From the NCBI GenBank assembly GCA_002385675.1, contig DGDY01000229.1, forward strand, positions 2,826-12,017: a DNA stretch of 9,192 nt, written 5' to 3'. Origin of the DNA: Anaerolineales bacterium UBA3940. Lineage in GTDB: Bacteria > Chloroflexota > Anaerolineae > Aggregatilineales > UBA3940. Each line of letters opens with the position of its first letter. Position 1 is the first letter of the stretch. A program made the position numbers and the translations under genes. Shown in pieces: positions 1 to 6,665 of this stretch. The notes beneath the pieces are model-generated. The model ran no database searches. It was not told the origin of the DNA and was given only the letters and a program-made list of their open reading frames with translations.

Positions 1-654
1 CGACCCGGCGATGTACTCCCAGCCATCCAGGTTGCCGTTGTCCTCCGCGTCGAAAAAGACCAGCCACACCTGTCCCTCGACCGAGGTGAGGTCCACCACC
101 CGTGCAAGCTCCAGCAGCACCGCGACGCCGCTCGCCCCATCGTTCGCACCGGGAACAGGCGCATCGGGCATATCAGGGTCCTGGTCCGCCTCGCGCCGCG
201 TGTCGTAGTGCGCGCCGAACATGTACACCGGCCCTTCTGGCTGACCCGCCCGTGCGACCAGGTTCTGTGCCTCTACTCCCTGGTACGTGAACGGGCGCGC
301 CTCGGTTTCCCAGCCAAGCTCAGCCAGTGTGGAGAGGATGTATTCCGCTGTCAGACGCGACGCCTCTGACCCGGCTGGGCGCGGACCAATGGCCATCTGC
401 GCCTCGACGTGCTCCATTGCCACGTCACCGTCAAACGTCAACTCCGCCGCGCTCAGCGTTGGCGTAGAAGGCGGCTCGGTAGGGAGTGGCGTCTCACCGG
501 GTGCGTCCGTCACCTCAGGCGGGCGAGTTGTGGCAGGCAGGGTAGCAGGCGGCGGCGTCGCCGGTGGCGTTGTGCAGCCCGCCAGTCCGACACACACGGC
601 GGCAAACGCCCCCAGGATAAGCCGTCGCCAGTTATCCGGCAGCTTCAGTGTCAA
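1..654 (-). CDS. M28-family zinc metallopeptidase lipoprotein, N-terminal part (runs off left edge)
   Basis: This is a probable surface-anchored aminopeptidase of family M28, which normally uses two zinc ions to cleave N-terminal residues. Translating the minus strand gives 218 residues and no stop before base 1. Residues 1-27 are a lipoprotein signal: basic n-region ending WRR, hydrophobic stretch LILGAFAAVCV, then lipobox LAGC with Cys27 as the lipidated residue. Residues 28-66 are a Thr/Pro-rich linker. The peptidase domain starts near 70 and carries GAHYDT (His149, zinc ligand), GANDGASG (Asp172, bridging ligand) and FFDAEDNG (Glu204 general base, Asp205 ligand position). The start is placed at TTG 652-654 because AAAGGGG lies about 8 bases upstream; an in-frame GTG at 679-681, directly after the trmFO stop, is the alternative. 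The C-terminal ligands lie outside the window. The family call is firm; the substrate is unknown. Confidence 0.88.
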   Translation of the reverse strand, partial: MTLKLPDNWRRLILGAFAAVCVGLAGCTTPPATPPPATLPATTRPPEVTDAPGETPLPTEPPSTPTLSAAELTFDGDVAMEHVEAQMAIGPRPAGSEASRLTAEYILSTLAELGWETEARPFTYQGVEAQNLVARAGQPEGPVYMFGAHYDTRREADQDPDMPDAPVPGANDGASGVAVLLELARVVDLTSVEGQVWLVFFDAEDNGNLDGWEYIAGS

Positions 655-681
655 ATCGGGTGCCCCTTTATCTGCCAGCAC

Positions 682-2025
682 TCAGGCAGGTTGTGCCTCG
701 TGCTCCGACAGGAAGCGCTCCAGTGCATCGAGCGCCCGGGCGGCATAGGCCGCGTAGCGCTCCCGCTTGTTACGCACCGGCGGGTCGAGTGGCGGCAGCA
801 GGCCGAAGTTCGCCTTCATCGGCTGGAAATGCTCCGGGTCGGCATGGACAACGTAATGCGCCAGTGCGCCGAGCATTGTCGTCTCGGGCAACTCCCAGAG
901 TGGCTGCCCCTTGAGCAGGCGCGCGGCATTCACACCCGCGAGCAGCCCGGTCCCTGCGTTGCCAACGTAGCCTTCAACCCCGGTAATCTGCCCGGCGAAG
1001 AAGAGATCATCTCTCCCGCGGTACTGCATCGTCCGGCGCAGTAGGGTTGGCGAGTTCAGGAATGTGTTGCGGTGCATCTGCCCCAGCCGCACGAACTCCG
1101 CCTCCTCTAACCCGGGGATCATACGCAGCACCCGGCGCTGCTCGGGCCAGCGCAGGTTGGTCTGGAAGCCGACGAGGTTATACAGCGTTCCAGCCACATT
1201 ATCCTGCCGAAGCTGGACGACCGCATACGGACGGCGCCCGGTGCGCGGGTCGATCAGCCCAACCGGACGCAGGGGGCCAAACGCAAGCGCATCAGGCCCG
1301 CGTGCCGCCAGAACTTCAATCGGCAGACACCCCTCGAAAAAGTTGGGGTCCTCGCGCTCGAACTGCCTCAGCTCGATCCGCTCCGCGCTGAGCAGCGCAT
1401 CGACAAAGCGCCGGTACTCCTCCTCCGTCATCGGGCAGTTGATGTAATCGCCTTCATCCTCCTCACCCCGCCCGTAGCGCGACGCACGGAAGCAGATGTC
1501 CATATTAATCGTGTCGGCGCGGACGATCGGCGCGAGCGCGTCGTAGAAGTACAAGTAATCCTCCCCGATCAGCGCGGCAATCTCATCCGCCAGCCGGCTC
1601 GAGGTGAGCGGCCCGCTGGCGATGATCGTCGGTTCGTCGGGGATGCTCGTCGCCTCCTCGCGACACACCTCGATGTTCGGGTGTCCCTCGATGCGCTCCG
1701 TCACAAGCTCGCTGAACTTCTCCCGCCCGACGGCAAGCGCCCCGCCCGCCGGTATGCGCGCCTCATCCGCGCAGGCCATGATCAGCGAGTTCATACGGCG
1801 CAACTCGTTCTTAAGCAGCCCGGACGCGCGGTCGGGGAGGTCGGAGCCCAGCGAGTTGCTGCACACCAGTTCGGCGAGCTTGTCCGTCACATGTGCGGGC
1901 GTCTGCTGTTTGGGTCGCATCTCCCACAGGCGCACGTGAATGCCTCGCTCGGCAGCCTGCCACGCCGCTTCCGAGCCAGCCAACCCGCCTCCGATTACAT
2001 TCAGCCGCTTGATCGTTTCCGCCAT
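682..2025 (-). CDS. trmFO: Methylenetetrahydrofolate-tRNA-(uracil-5-)-methyltransferase TrmFO
   Basis: TrmFO is a cytoplasmic flavoenzyme that makes 5-methyluridine at position 54 of the tRNA T-loop. It takes the carbon from 5,10-methylenetetrahydrofolate and reducing power from FADH2 and NAD(P)H. The 447-residue length is normal for the family. The N-terminus has the dinucleotide-binding motif [12 protein letters not shown] (residues 10-21) typical of TrmFO/GidA flavoproteins. LVCSNSL places Cys55, and EGCLPIE places Cys233; these match the two functionally important cysteines of the Bacillus enzyme (Cys53 and Cys226). Family blocks [20 protein letters not shown] and [16 protein letters not shown] are also present. 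The length and the absence of a GidA-type C-terminal extension favour TrmFO over MnmG. The ATG is preceded by AGAGGA at suitable spacing. The M28 peptidase gene follows after 27 bases on the same strand, so co-transcription is likely. Confidence 0.96.
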   Translation of the reverse strand: MAETIKRLNVIGGGLAGSEAAWQAAERGIHVRLWEMRPKQQTPAHVTDKLAELVCSNSLGSDLPDRASGLLKNELRRMNSLIMACADEARIPAGGALAVGREKFSELVTERIEGHPNIEVCREEATSIPDEPTIIASGPLTSSRLADEIAALIGEDYLYFYDALAPIVRADTINMDICFRASRYGRGEEDEGDYINCPMTEEEYRRFVDALLSAERIELRQFEREDPNFFEGCLPIEVLAARGPDALAFGPLRPVGLIDPRTGRRPYAVVQLRQDNVAGTLYNLVGFQTNLRWPEQRRVLRMIPGLEEAEFVRLGQMHRNTFLNSPTLLRRTMQYRGRDDLFFAGQITGVEGYVGNAGTGLLAGVNAARLLKGQPLWELPETTMLGALAHYVVHADPEHFQPMKANFGLLPPLDPPVRNKRERYAAYAARALDALERFLSEHEAQPA

Positions 2026-2254
2026 CGGTGCGTTTCCTCTGATTCTGATTCCTGTACTGTTTCTGCCTGCTTAACCCAACATCGCCCGGATTCTACCATA
2101 ATCTACCAGCCCGCCCTACCCCGCTCTGCCTGCCGGTGTAAAGTGAGGATCTCAAGCACCCCTATCACTACACGAAACAAACTTCCCTTAGCCGACAAAC
2201 AAAACGGGGCCGCCGAAGCGACCCCGTCTGCGGGTTCGTTCGGCCTGCGGCTAG
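2026..2254 (-). other. Intergenic region between gyrA and trmFO
   Basis: The side next to gyrA holds the gyrA terminator (2192-2227). The rest is leader for trmFO. A -10-like TAGAAT lies on the minus strand at 2095-2090, about 65 bases before the trmFO start, but no acceptable -35 sits 16-18 bases above it, so a promoter is only suspected. A promoter of some kind is expected because the terminator should isolate trmFO from gyrA. Just before the start the minus strand reads AATCAG twice in tandem and then the Shine-Dalgarno AGAGGA. No small ORF or structured RNA was recognised. Confidence 0.5.
2192..2227 (-). terminator. Intrinsic terminator of gyrA with UUCG tetraloop
   Basis: On the minus strand, 27 bases after the gyrA stop, ACGGGGTCGC and GCGGCCCCGT form a 10-bp stem (nine Watson-Crick pairs and one G-U) closed by a TTCG loop on a C-G pair, the extra-stable UUCG tetraloop. 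The stem is at 2204-2213 and 2218-2227. It is followed directly by a T-rich run TTTTGTTTGT. This is a textbook Rho-independent terminator and separates gyrA from trmFO. Confidence 0.93.
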
Positions 2255-4708
2255 CTAACCGCCTGGAACGCTCTCGAAGCTGAAGCTCCTCGGCTGGAGC
2301 ACGTATTCCACTGTCTCGTTCGAGCCCAGCGCGATCACGGCCTGCCCTTGGTCGTAGCGGTCGGCGGTCGGCGCCAGGGAGAAGCGCATATACTTGGGCT
2401 TACCCTTGCTCGTTACGACCACCAGGTTCTCGTTCGCAGTGCCGAGGGCCGCCGCCGCAAGCCACTTCTGCTTCGACTTGAACTTCATCGCGATAACACC
2501 CTGGCCGTAGCGCCCCTGCGTGGGGTATTCCTCGACCTTGGTGCATTTCGCGCTGCCGTCCTGCGTGATAACCCATACGTCCGCGCCGGGCCTGACAACC
2601 ATCATGCCGACTACCCGGTCATTCTTGCCGCCAAGCTTTACACCCTTGACACCGGCTGCCGCCAGGCCCATCGGGCGAACTTCCTCCTCCTTGAAGCGAA
2701 TGGCGTACCCCTCCGAGCGCACCAGCATGATCTCGTCGTTTCCGGTCGTCCACGACGCCCAGCCAAGCGCATCGCCATTCAGCCCCATCACCTGGAAGGG
2801 CCGTGCGCTCAGCCCAGGGAGGTCCGCTAGCGCGATGCGCTTCACCATGCCCCCCTCGGAGGCAAGGAACAGGTAGCCCGAGTCCGGGTCAGCATCGACA
2901 GGCATCGTCAGCGCAGCGACAACCTCCTGCGACCCATTCAGCGGCGCAATCTGCTTGACCTCCGCCCCTCGCTCAAAGTCCTCGTTCTGGGGGATGCCGT
3001 GTACAGGCACGGTCGCCGCCATACCGTCGGACGTAAACAGGTACAGCGTTTCGCTGACCGATGCCGACAACATGACGCGGGGCGCATCCTTCACCCCCGT
3101 CGTGACCTTTGGCTGCTGGTCGTTGAATGTCCGCGAAATGCGCCCGCTCTTTGTGAGCGTCACCCAGACCTGCTCATCAGGCAGCAGTTGGGATATCTTG
3201 ACCGTGCTGCTGCTCGTGCCATCCACAATCGTCGTGCGGCGCGGGTCTGCATAGCGCTGCTTGATCTCGACAAGTTCCTCCTTGATAACCTCGCGCATCA
3301 TCTTGTCGCTCTTGAGCAGCTTCTGCAGGAAGCGGATCAACTGCTGTTTCTCTTTGTACTCCTCCTCGATCTTCCGCCGTTCGAGGGCTGCCAGCCGGCG
3401 CAGCGGCATGTTAAGGATCGCCTCTGCCTGCACCTCGGTGAGCTTGAAGCCGCGCTGCAGGTTGGCGCGCGCCGTCTCAACGGTGCGCGAGCGCCGGATG
3501 GTGTCGATCACAGCGTCAAGCTGGTCGAGAGCGATCAGGTAGCCTTCGAGAATGTGCGCGCGTTCCTTCGCACGTGCCAGGTCATACTCACTGCGCCGCC
3601 GCACCACGACAAAGCGGTGCTCAAGGAAGACCTTCAGCGCCTGCTTGAGCGACAGGAGCCTGGGCTCGTCATCGACGAGCGCCAGCATAATAATGCTGAA
3701 CGTCTGTCGCATCGGCGTGAGCCTGTAGAGTTGATCCAGCACGTCCTCGGGCTTGACGGTGCGCGTCAGGTCGATGACAATGCGCATCCCCTGCCGGTCG
3801 CTCTCATCACGCAGGTCGGTGATGCCCTCAATGCGCTCCTCACGCACAAGCTGGGCAATCCGCTCAATGAGATTCGTCTTGTTCGTCTGGTACGGCAGTT
3901 CCGTCACAATGAGACGGCTGCGGTTGCGGCTGAGGCGTTCGACGTGCACCTTCGCCTGTATCGTAATGCGGCTGCGCCCGGTCGCATACCCCTGTACGAG
4001 GCTGTCCGTTTCATCGTCGTCATGGTGGCGGAAGATCACGCCGCCGGTCGGGAAGTCCGGCCCCTTGATGAACTGCATCAACTCGGGCAGGCCGACATCA
4101 TCCAGCCGCTCCCAGTTGTCCAGCATGTAAACCAGCGCATCGCACACCTCCCCCATGTTGTGAGGCGGGATGCTTGTGCTCATACCAACCGCGATACCGG
4201 ACGAGCCGTTGACCAGCAGGTTGGGAACAGCGGCGGGCAGCACCGCCGGCTCAAGCAGGCTGCCGTCGAAGTTCTCAACAAAAGGGATCGTTTCCTTCTC
4301 GATGTCGCGCATCATGTCGACGGCGAGGGCCTGCATACGAGCTTCGGTGTAGCGCATCGCCGCGGCATTGTCGCCGTCAATCGAGCCGAAGTTGCCCTGC
4401 CCATCGACCAGCGTATAGCGCATCGAGAAGTCCTGCGCCATGCGCACCATCGCGTCATACACGGCGGCGTCGCCGTGCGGATGGTACTTGCCTAGCACCT
4501 CGCCGACAATACGCGCGCTCTTGCGGTACGGGCTGTCCGGGCGCAGGCCCATATCGTACATCGCGTACAGGATGCGCCGGTGGACAGGCTTCAGCCCATC
4601 ACGAGCGTCGGGCAGCGCACGGCTGACGATGACGCTCATGGCATAGTCTAAGTACGCCGCTCGCATCTCTGAGTCGATGTCTACCTGGCGAACGGTGCCA
4701 ACATCCAT
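2255..4708 (-). CDS. gyrA: DNA gyrase subunit A (type IIA topoisomerase A subunit)
   Basis: GyrA is the DNA-cleaving subunit of gyrase (A2B2); it introduces negative supercoils with ATP supplied by GyrB, which is not encoded here. The 817 residues carry the breakage-reunion domain with KYHPHGD (residues 74-80) and AAMRYTEAR with catalytic Tyr120, then tower and coiled-coil segments to about 500. The C-terminal beta-pinwheel (about 510-805) has six recognisable blades. Two features stand out. Residue 81, equivalent to E. coli Ser83 in the quinolone site, is Ala, while Asp85 (E. coli Asp87) is kept. The first blade has no QRRGGKG-type GyrA-box; the loop at 529-543 is short and divergent, although blade 5 has a box-like GRYGQG. 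The protein could therefore behave partly like ParC. The ATG has GGGAG 7 bases upstream. It is a single-gene transcription unit by its promoter and terminator. Confidence 0.95.
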   Translation of the reverse strand: MDVGTVRQVDIDSEMRAAYLDYAMSVIVSRALPDARDGLKPVHRRILYAMYDMGLRPDSPYRKSARIVGEVLGKYHPHGDAAVYDAMVRMAQDFSMRYTLVDGQGNFGSIDGDNAAAMRYTEARMQALAVDMMRDIEKETIPFVENFDGSLLEPAVLPAAVPNLLVNGSSGIAVGMSTSIPPHNMGEVCDALVYMLDNWERLDDVGLPELMQFIKGPDFPTGGVIFRHHDDDETDSLVQGYATGRSRITIQAKVHVERLSRNRSRLIVTELPYQTNKTNLIERIAQLVREERIEGITDLRDESDRQGMRIVIDLTRTVKPEDVLDQLYRLTPMRQTFSIIMLALVDDEPRLLSLKQALKVFLEHRFVVVRRRSEYDLARAKERAHILEGYLIALDQLDAVIDTIRRSRTVETARANLQRGFKLTEVQAEAILNMPLRRLAALERRKIEEEYKEKQQLIRFLQKLLKSDKMMREVIKEELVEIKQRYADPRRTTIVDGTSSSTVKISQLLPDEQVWVTLTKSGRISRTFNDQQPKVTTGVKDAPRVMLSASVSETLYLFTSDGMAATVPVHGIPQNEDFERGAEVKQIAPLNGSQEVVAALTMPVDADPDSGYLFLASEGGMVKRIALADLPGLSARPFQVMGLNGDALGWASWTTGNDEIMLVRSEGYAIRFKEEEVRPMGLAAAGVKGVKLGGKNDRVVGMMVVRPGADVWVITQDGSAKCTKVEEYPTQGRYGQGVIAMKFKSKQKWLAAAALGTANENLVVVTSKGKPKYMRFSLAPTADRYDQGQAVIALGSNETVEYVLQPRSFSFESVPGG

Positions 4709-4763
4709 TCAATCACTCCCTCAGCGCTTGAAATATCCGTCGTTCAATTAGTGCCGGTTATGG

Positions 4764-4792
4764 ATGATAAGGAGAAAGCGTGCGCCTGTCAA
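4764..4792 (-). promoter_or_regulatory. Sigma70-type promoter of gyrA
   Basis: The minus strand reads TTGACA (4792-4787), a spacer of exactly 17 bases, then TATCAT (4769-4764). The -35 matches the consensus perfectly and the -10 matches at five of six positions. Transcription should start near 4757, giving a leader of about 49 bases before the gyrA ATG. The -35 lies in the palindrome GTCAATTGAC, so a dimeric regulator or the symmetry alone could matter. Confidence 0.8.
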
Positions 4793-4852
4793 TTGACCCG
4801 CCGCCAAACACCGGCACATTTGTTCTATACATCTACCGAATTTTAGATCAAC

Positions 4853-4870
4853 TGTTGCACAACCGCAACA
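4853..4870. repeat. Inverted repeat TGTTGC-N6-GCAACA, possible operator
   Basis: Two perfect 6-base arms, TGTTGC (4853-4858) and GCAACA (4865-4870), are separated by six bases. The repeat is about 45 bases upstream of the -35 of the rightward promoter and abuts the weaker gyrA-direction -35 candidate at 4851-4846. The size and spacing suit a dimeric helix-turn-helix regulator. There is no T-tract, so it does not look like a terminator. The regulator is unknown and chance occurrence is possible. Confidence 0.35.
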
Positions 4871-4915
4871 GGTATTTGCATTTACACTGCCTGCAAGCAC
4901 CCTCCCCTCGCCTGT

Positions 4916-4943
4916 TTGACGCTTCCCTTCTGCCTGATAGAAT
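4916..4943 (+). promoter_or_regulatory. Sigma70-type promoter of the LysM/GH-A gene, extended -10
   Basis: TTGACG (4916-4921) is followed by a 16-base spacer and TAGAAT (4938-4943), with TG one base before the -10 hexamer (4935-4936), an extended -10. Both hexamers match consensus at five of six positions. Transcription should start near 4950, leaving about 32 bases of leader before the ATG at 4982. This shows that the TTG at 4916, which opens the longest in-frame ORF, is better explained as the -35 element than as a start codon. Confidence 0.75.
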
Positions 4944-4981
4944 CCCCCCTAGCTAACTTATCAAGTGAGCATGAAGCAATC

Positions 4982-6586
4982 ATGAGACAATCGATTTCGA
5001 CGCACGTCGTTGGTAGGCTTCTCCTCCTCGCCGCTCTGGTAACCGGACTCCTGTTCAGCGCGGGGAGCCTTCCGGCCCATGCCCAGCCCGCACGCCAGGC
5101 CTCATACTATACCGTGCAACCCGGCGACACCTGGGCAGGCATTGCCGCCTCGTTTGGCGTCCCCGTTCGCTTGATCTGGCAGGCCAACGGCGTGACTAAC
5201 CCGGCAGCCCTCGCAGCAGGACAGGAGCTGTTCATCCCGGCTCACCGCTCCGGCTCCCAGCCTGTCATCGCCTATGATATCACGTCTGCCATCGTTACAT
5301 GGCGCGCCGCGCTGGAGAGCGGCAACCTCATTTCGAGCCTGCTGCTCGTCAACGGCGTGAGCAGCCCGGCGTCGGTCGTCGGGCAGCGTATTACCATGCC
5401 GGCCCGGCAGGACCAGATCAGGGCCATTGCTGAGCAGAGCGCGGCGACGGTCACGCCTGCGCCCACATCTGCCCCAACCCAGCCGCCGACGCCCGCGCCA
5501 CCCCCTACCGTCACCCAGTTCCCCACTGCTGCGCTGGACCGGGAACTGGTCGGCGTTCAGGGCTTTTTCATGTTCAACGATGGCGTTCTGCGCGCCCACT
5601 CGTTAGATATGGTTGCCTATGACCTCGGCGCCGGCTGGATCAAGCAGCAGGTCGTCTGGAAGGACTTCGAGTACGAAAAAGACCGGTACTCCAAGGAAAT
5701 GTGGCACGTGCTCGACGAGGTGGTCAACCTGGCCAAAGATCGCGGTCTGAAGGTTCTGCTCAGCATCCACACCGCGCCAGACTGGGCACGGGCCACCCAG
5801 GAGGAAGAAGGGCCTCCCGTTGACTTCGCCGAGTACAGCGAGTTCGTCAAGGACGTCGTGCTGCGCTACAAGGGCAAGGTACACGCCGTCGAAATCTGGA
5901 ACGAGCCGAACCTCCGCCGGGAATGGAACGGCGCACCCTTGAACGGTGCTGAGTATGTGCGCTTGCTGGCCGGGGCAAACGAGATCATCAAGCGCACATA
6001 CCCTGAGGGGAATGTTATCGTGGTCAGCGCCGGGCTTGCGCCGACGGGCGTCACAAGTGACATCGCAGTTGACGACCGTTTGTACCTGCGCCAGATGTAC
6101 GAGGCTGGCCTTGCCCAGCACGCCGACGCCATCGGCATTCACCCCTACTCCTGGGGCAACCCCCCGTGGACGCGCTGCTGTGGCGATTGGGGTGGCGCGC
6201 CCACCCACAACGACCACCCCAGCTTTTTCTTCCTCGACACCATCGAGGATTACCGTGAGATCCAGGCGGAGTTCGGTGATCTGGGCCGCCCGCTGTGGGC
6301 CACCGAGTTCGGCTGGGGCACGATGGACAAACTGGGGCGGGAGACGCCCGCCGATGCGCCCTTCTTCAACTACGTGAACGAGAATCTCCAGGCGCAATAT
6401 ATCCTCGAAGCGTACCGTATGGCGCAAGAGTGGGATTTCATGGGGCCGATGTTCCTGTGGAACTTCAACATCGCGGCCATCCCCGGCTTTGATAATAGCC
6501 ACTCCGGCTACAGTATCCTCAGGGCCAACAACGACCCGCGCCCGGCGTATGAAGCCCTCCGCGCGGCGCTCAGAACAGACATGTAA
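4982..6586 (+). CDS. Secreted LysM protein with clan GH-A glycosidase-like domain
   Basis: This is a predicted exported 534-residue glycan-binding protein with a glycoside hydrolase fold. Residues 1-34 form a signal peptide (MRQSISTHVVGR, then a Leu/Ala-rich core, cleavage after AHA). Residues 42-87 are a clear LysM module with YTVQPGDTWAGIA and GQELFIPA. Residues 96-140 look like a second, degenerate LysM that keeps LLLVNGVSSP and GQRITMP. A Pro/Thr linker covers about 157-186. Residues 190-531 resemble a clan GH-A (beta/alpha)8 barrel: VEIWNEPN gives the acid/base Glu308 and WATEFGWGT gives the nucleophile Glu442, with IHPYSWG and MFLWNF as further strand ends. A Cys399-Cys400 pair sits in an insertion after IHPYSWG. 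The ATG is chosen because it opens the signal peptide and lies downstream of a promoter; the Shine-Dalgarno is weak. The exact GH family and substrate are not determined. The gene is divergent from gyrA and convergent with rpoC. Confidence 0.85.
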   Translation: MRQSISTHVVGRLLLLAALVTGLLFSAGSLPAHAQPARQASYYTVQPGDTWAGIAASFGVPVRLIWQANGVTNPAALAAGQELFIPAHRSGSQPVIAYDITSAIVTWRAALESGNLISSLLLVNGVSSPASVVGQRITMPARQDQIRAIAEQSAATVTPAPTSAPTQPPTPAPPPTVTQFPTAALDRELVGVQGFFMFNDGVLRAHSLDMVAYDLGAGWIKQQVVWKDFEYEKDRYSKEMWHVLDEVVNLAKDRGLKVLLSIHTAPDWARATQEEEGPPVDFAEYSEFVKDVVLRYKGKVHAVEIWNEPNLRREWNGAPLNGAEYVRLLAGANEIIKRTYPEGNVIVVSAGLAPTGVTSDIAVDDRLYLRQMYEAGLAQHADAIGIHPYSWGNPPWTRCCGDWGGAPTHNDHPSFFFLDTIEDYREIQAEFGDLGRPLWATEFGWGTMDKLGRETPADAPFFNYVNENLQAQYILEAYRMAQEWDFMGPMFLWNFNIAAIPGFDNSHSGYSILRANNDPRPAYEALRAALRTDM

Positions 6587-6601
6587 CCGCCCTGCCCGCG
6601 C

Positions 6602-6650
6602 AAAACAAACGCCCCGACCGGATTTTCCAGTCGGGGCGATCTGTTTCCTG
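6602..6650. terminator. Convergent hairpin terminator between the LysM/GH-A gene and rpoC
   Basis: GCCCCGAC (6611-6618) pairs perfectly with GTCGGGGC (6630-6637); a GG/CC pair inside, past one mismatch, leaves an ATTTT loop. On the minus strand the stem is followed by GTTTGTTTTG, a good U-rich tail, so it should work as the rpoC terminator, 28 bases after that stop. On the plus strand, 24 bases after the LysM/GH-A stop, the tail is only GATCTGTTTCC, so termination in that direction is probably weaker. Confidence 0.87.
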
Positions 6651-6665
6651 TCGAGAGGCGGCGAT

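Larger units (their letters stand above)
4709..4981. other. Divergent intergenic control region between gyrA and the LysM/GH-A gene
   Basis: This 273-base region is visibly AT-richer than its flanks and drives genes in both directions. It contains the main gyrA promoter, the promoter of the rightward gene and an 18-base inverted repeat between them. A second, weaker gyrA-direction promoter candidate reads TTGATC, 16 bases, TATAGA on the minus strand (4851-4824). A perfect 10-base palindrome GTCAATTGAC (4788-4797) overlaps the gyrA -35. No ORF or structured RNA was recognised. Confidence 0.75.

Noticed and set aside
409..1044. A 211-codon plus-strand frame over trmFO and the peptidase gene
   Set aside because: Its sequence is Arg-rich low-complexity, typical of a shadow frame, and both minus-strand genes are supported by conserved motifs.
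2090..2142. Possible trmFO promoter using TAGAAT (2095-2090) or TTTACA (2142-2137)
   Set aside because: Neither hexamer has a partner at 16-18 bases, so it was kept only as a note in the intergenic entry.
2999..4495. A 498-codon open frame on the plus strand opposite gyrA
   Set aside because: It lies wholly antisense to a highly conserved gyrA, shows no recognisable domain, and such frames are expected in high-GC genes with biased third positions.
4971..4985. A four-codon mini-ORF (ATG AAG CAA TCA TGA) whose stop overlaps the LysM/GH-A start codon as ATGA
   Set aside because: The geometry suits translational coupling, but there is no clear ribosome binding site before it and an ORF this short arises easily by chance.
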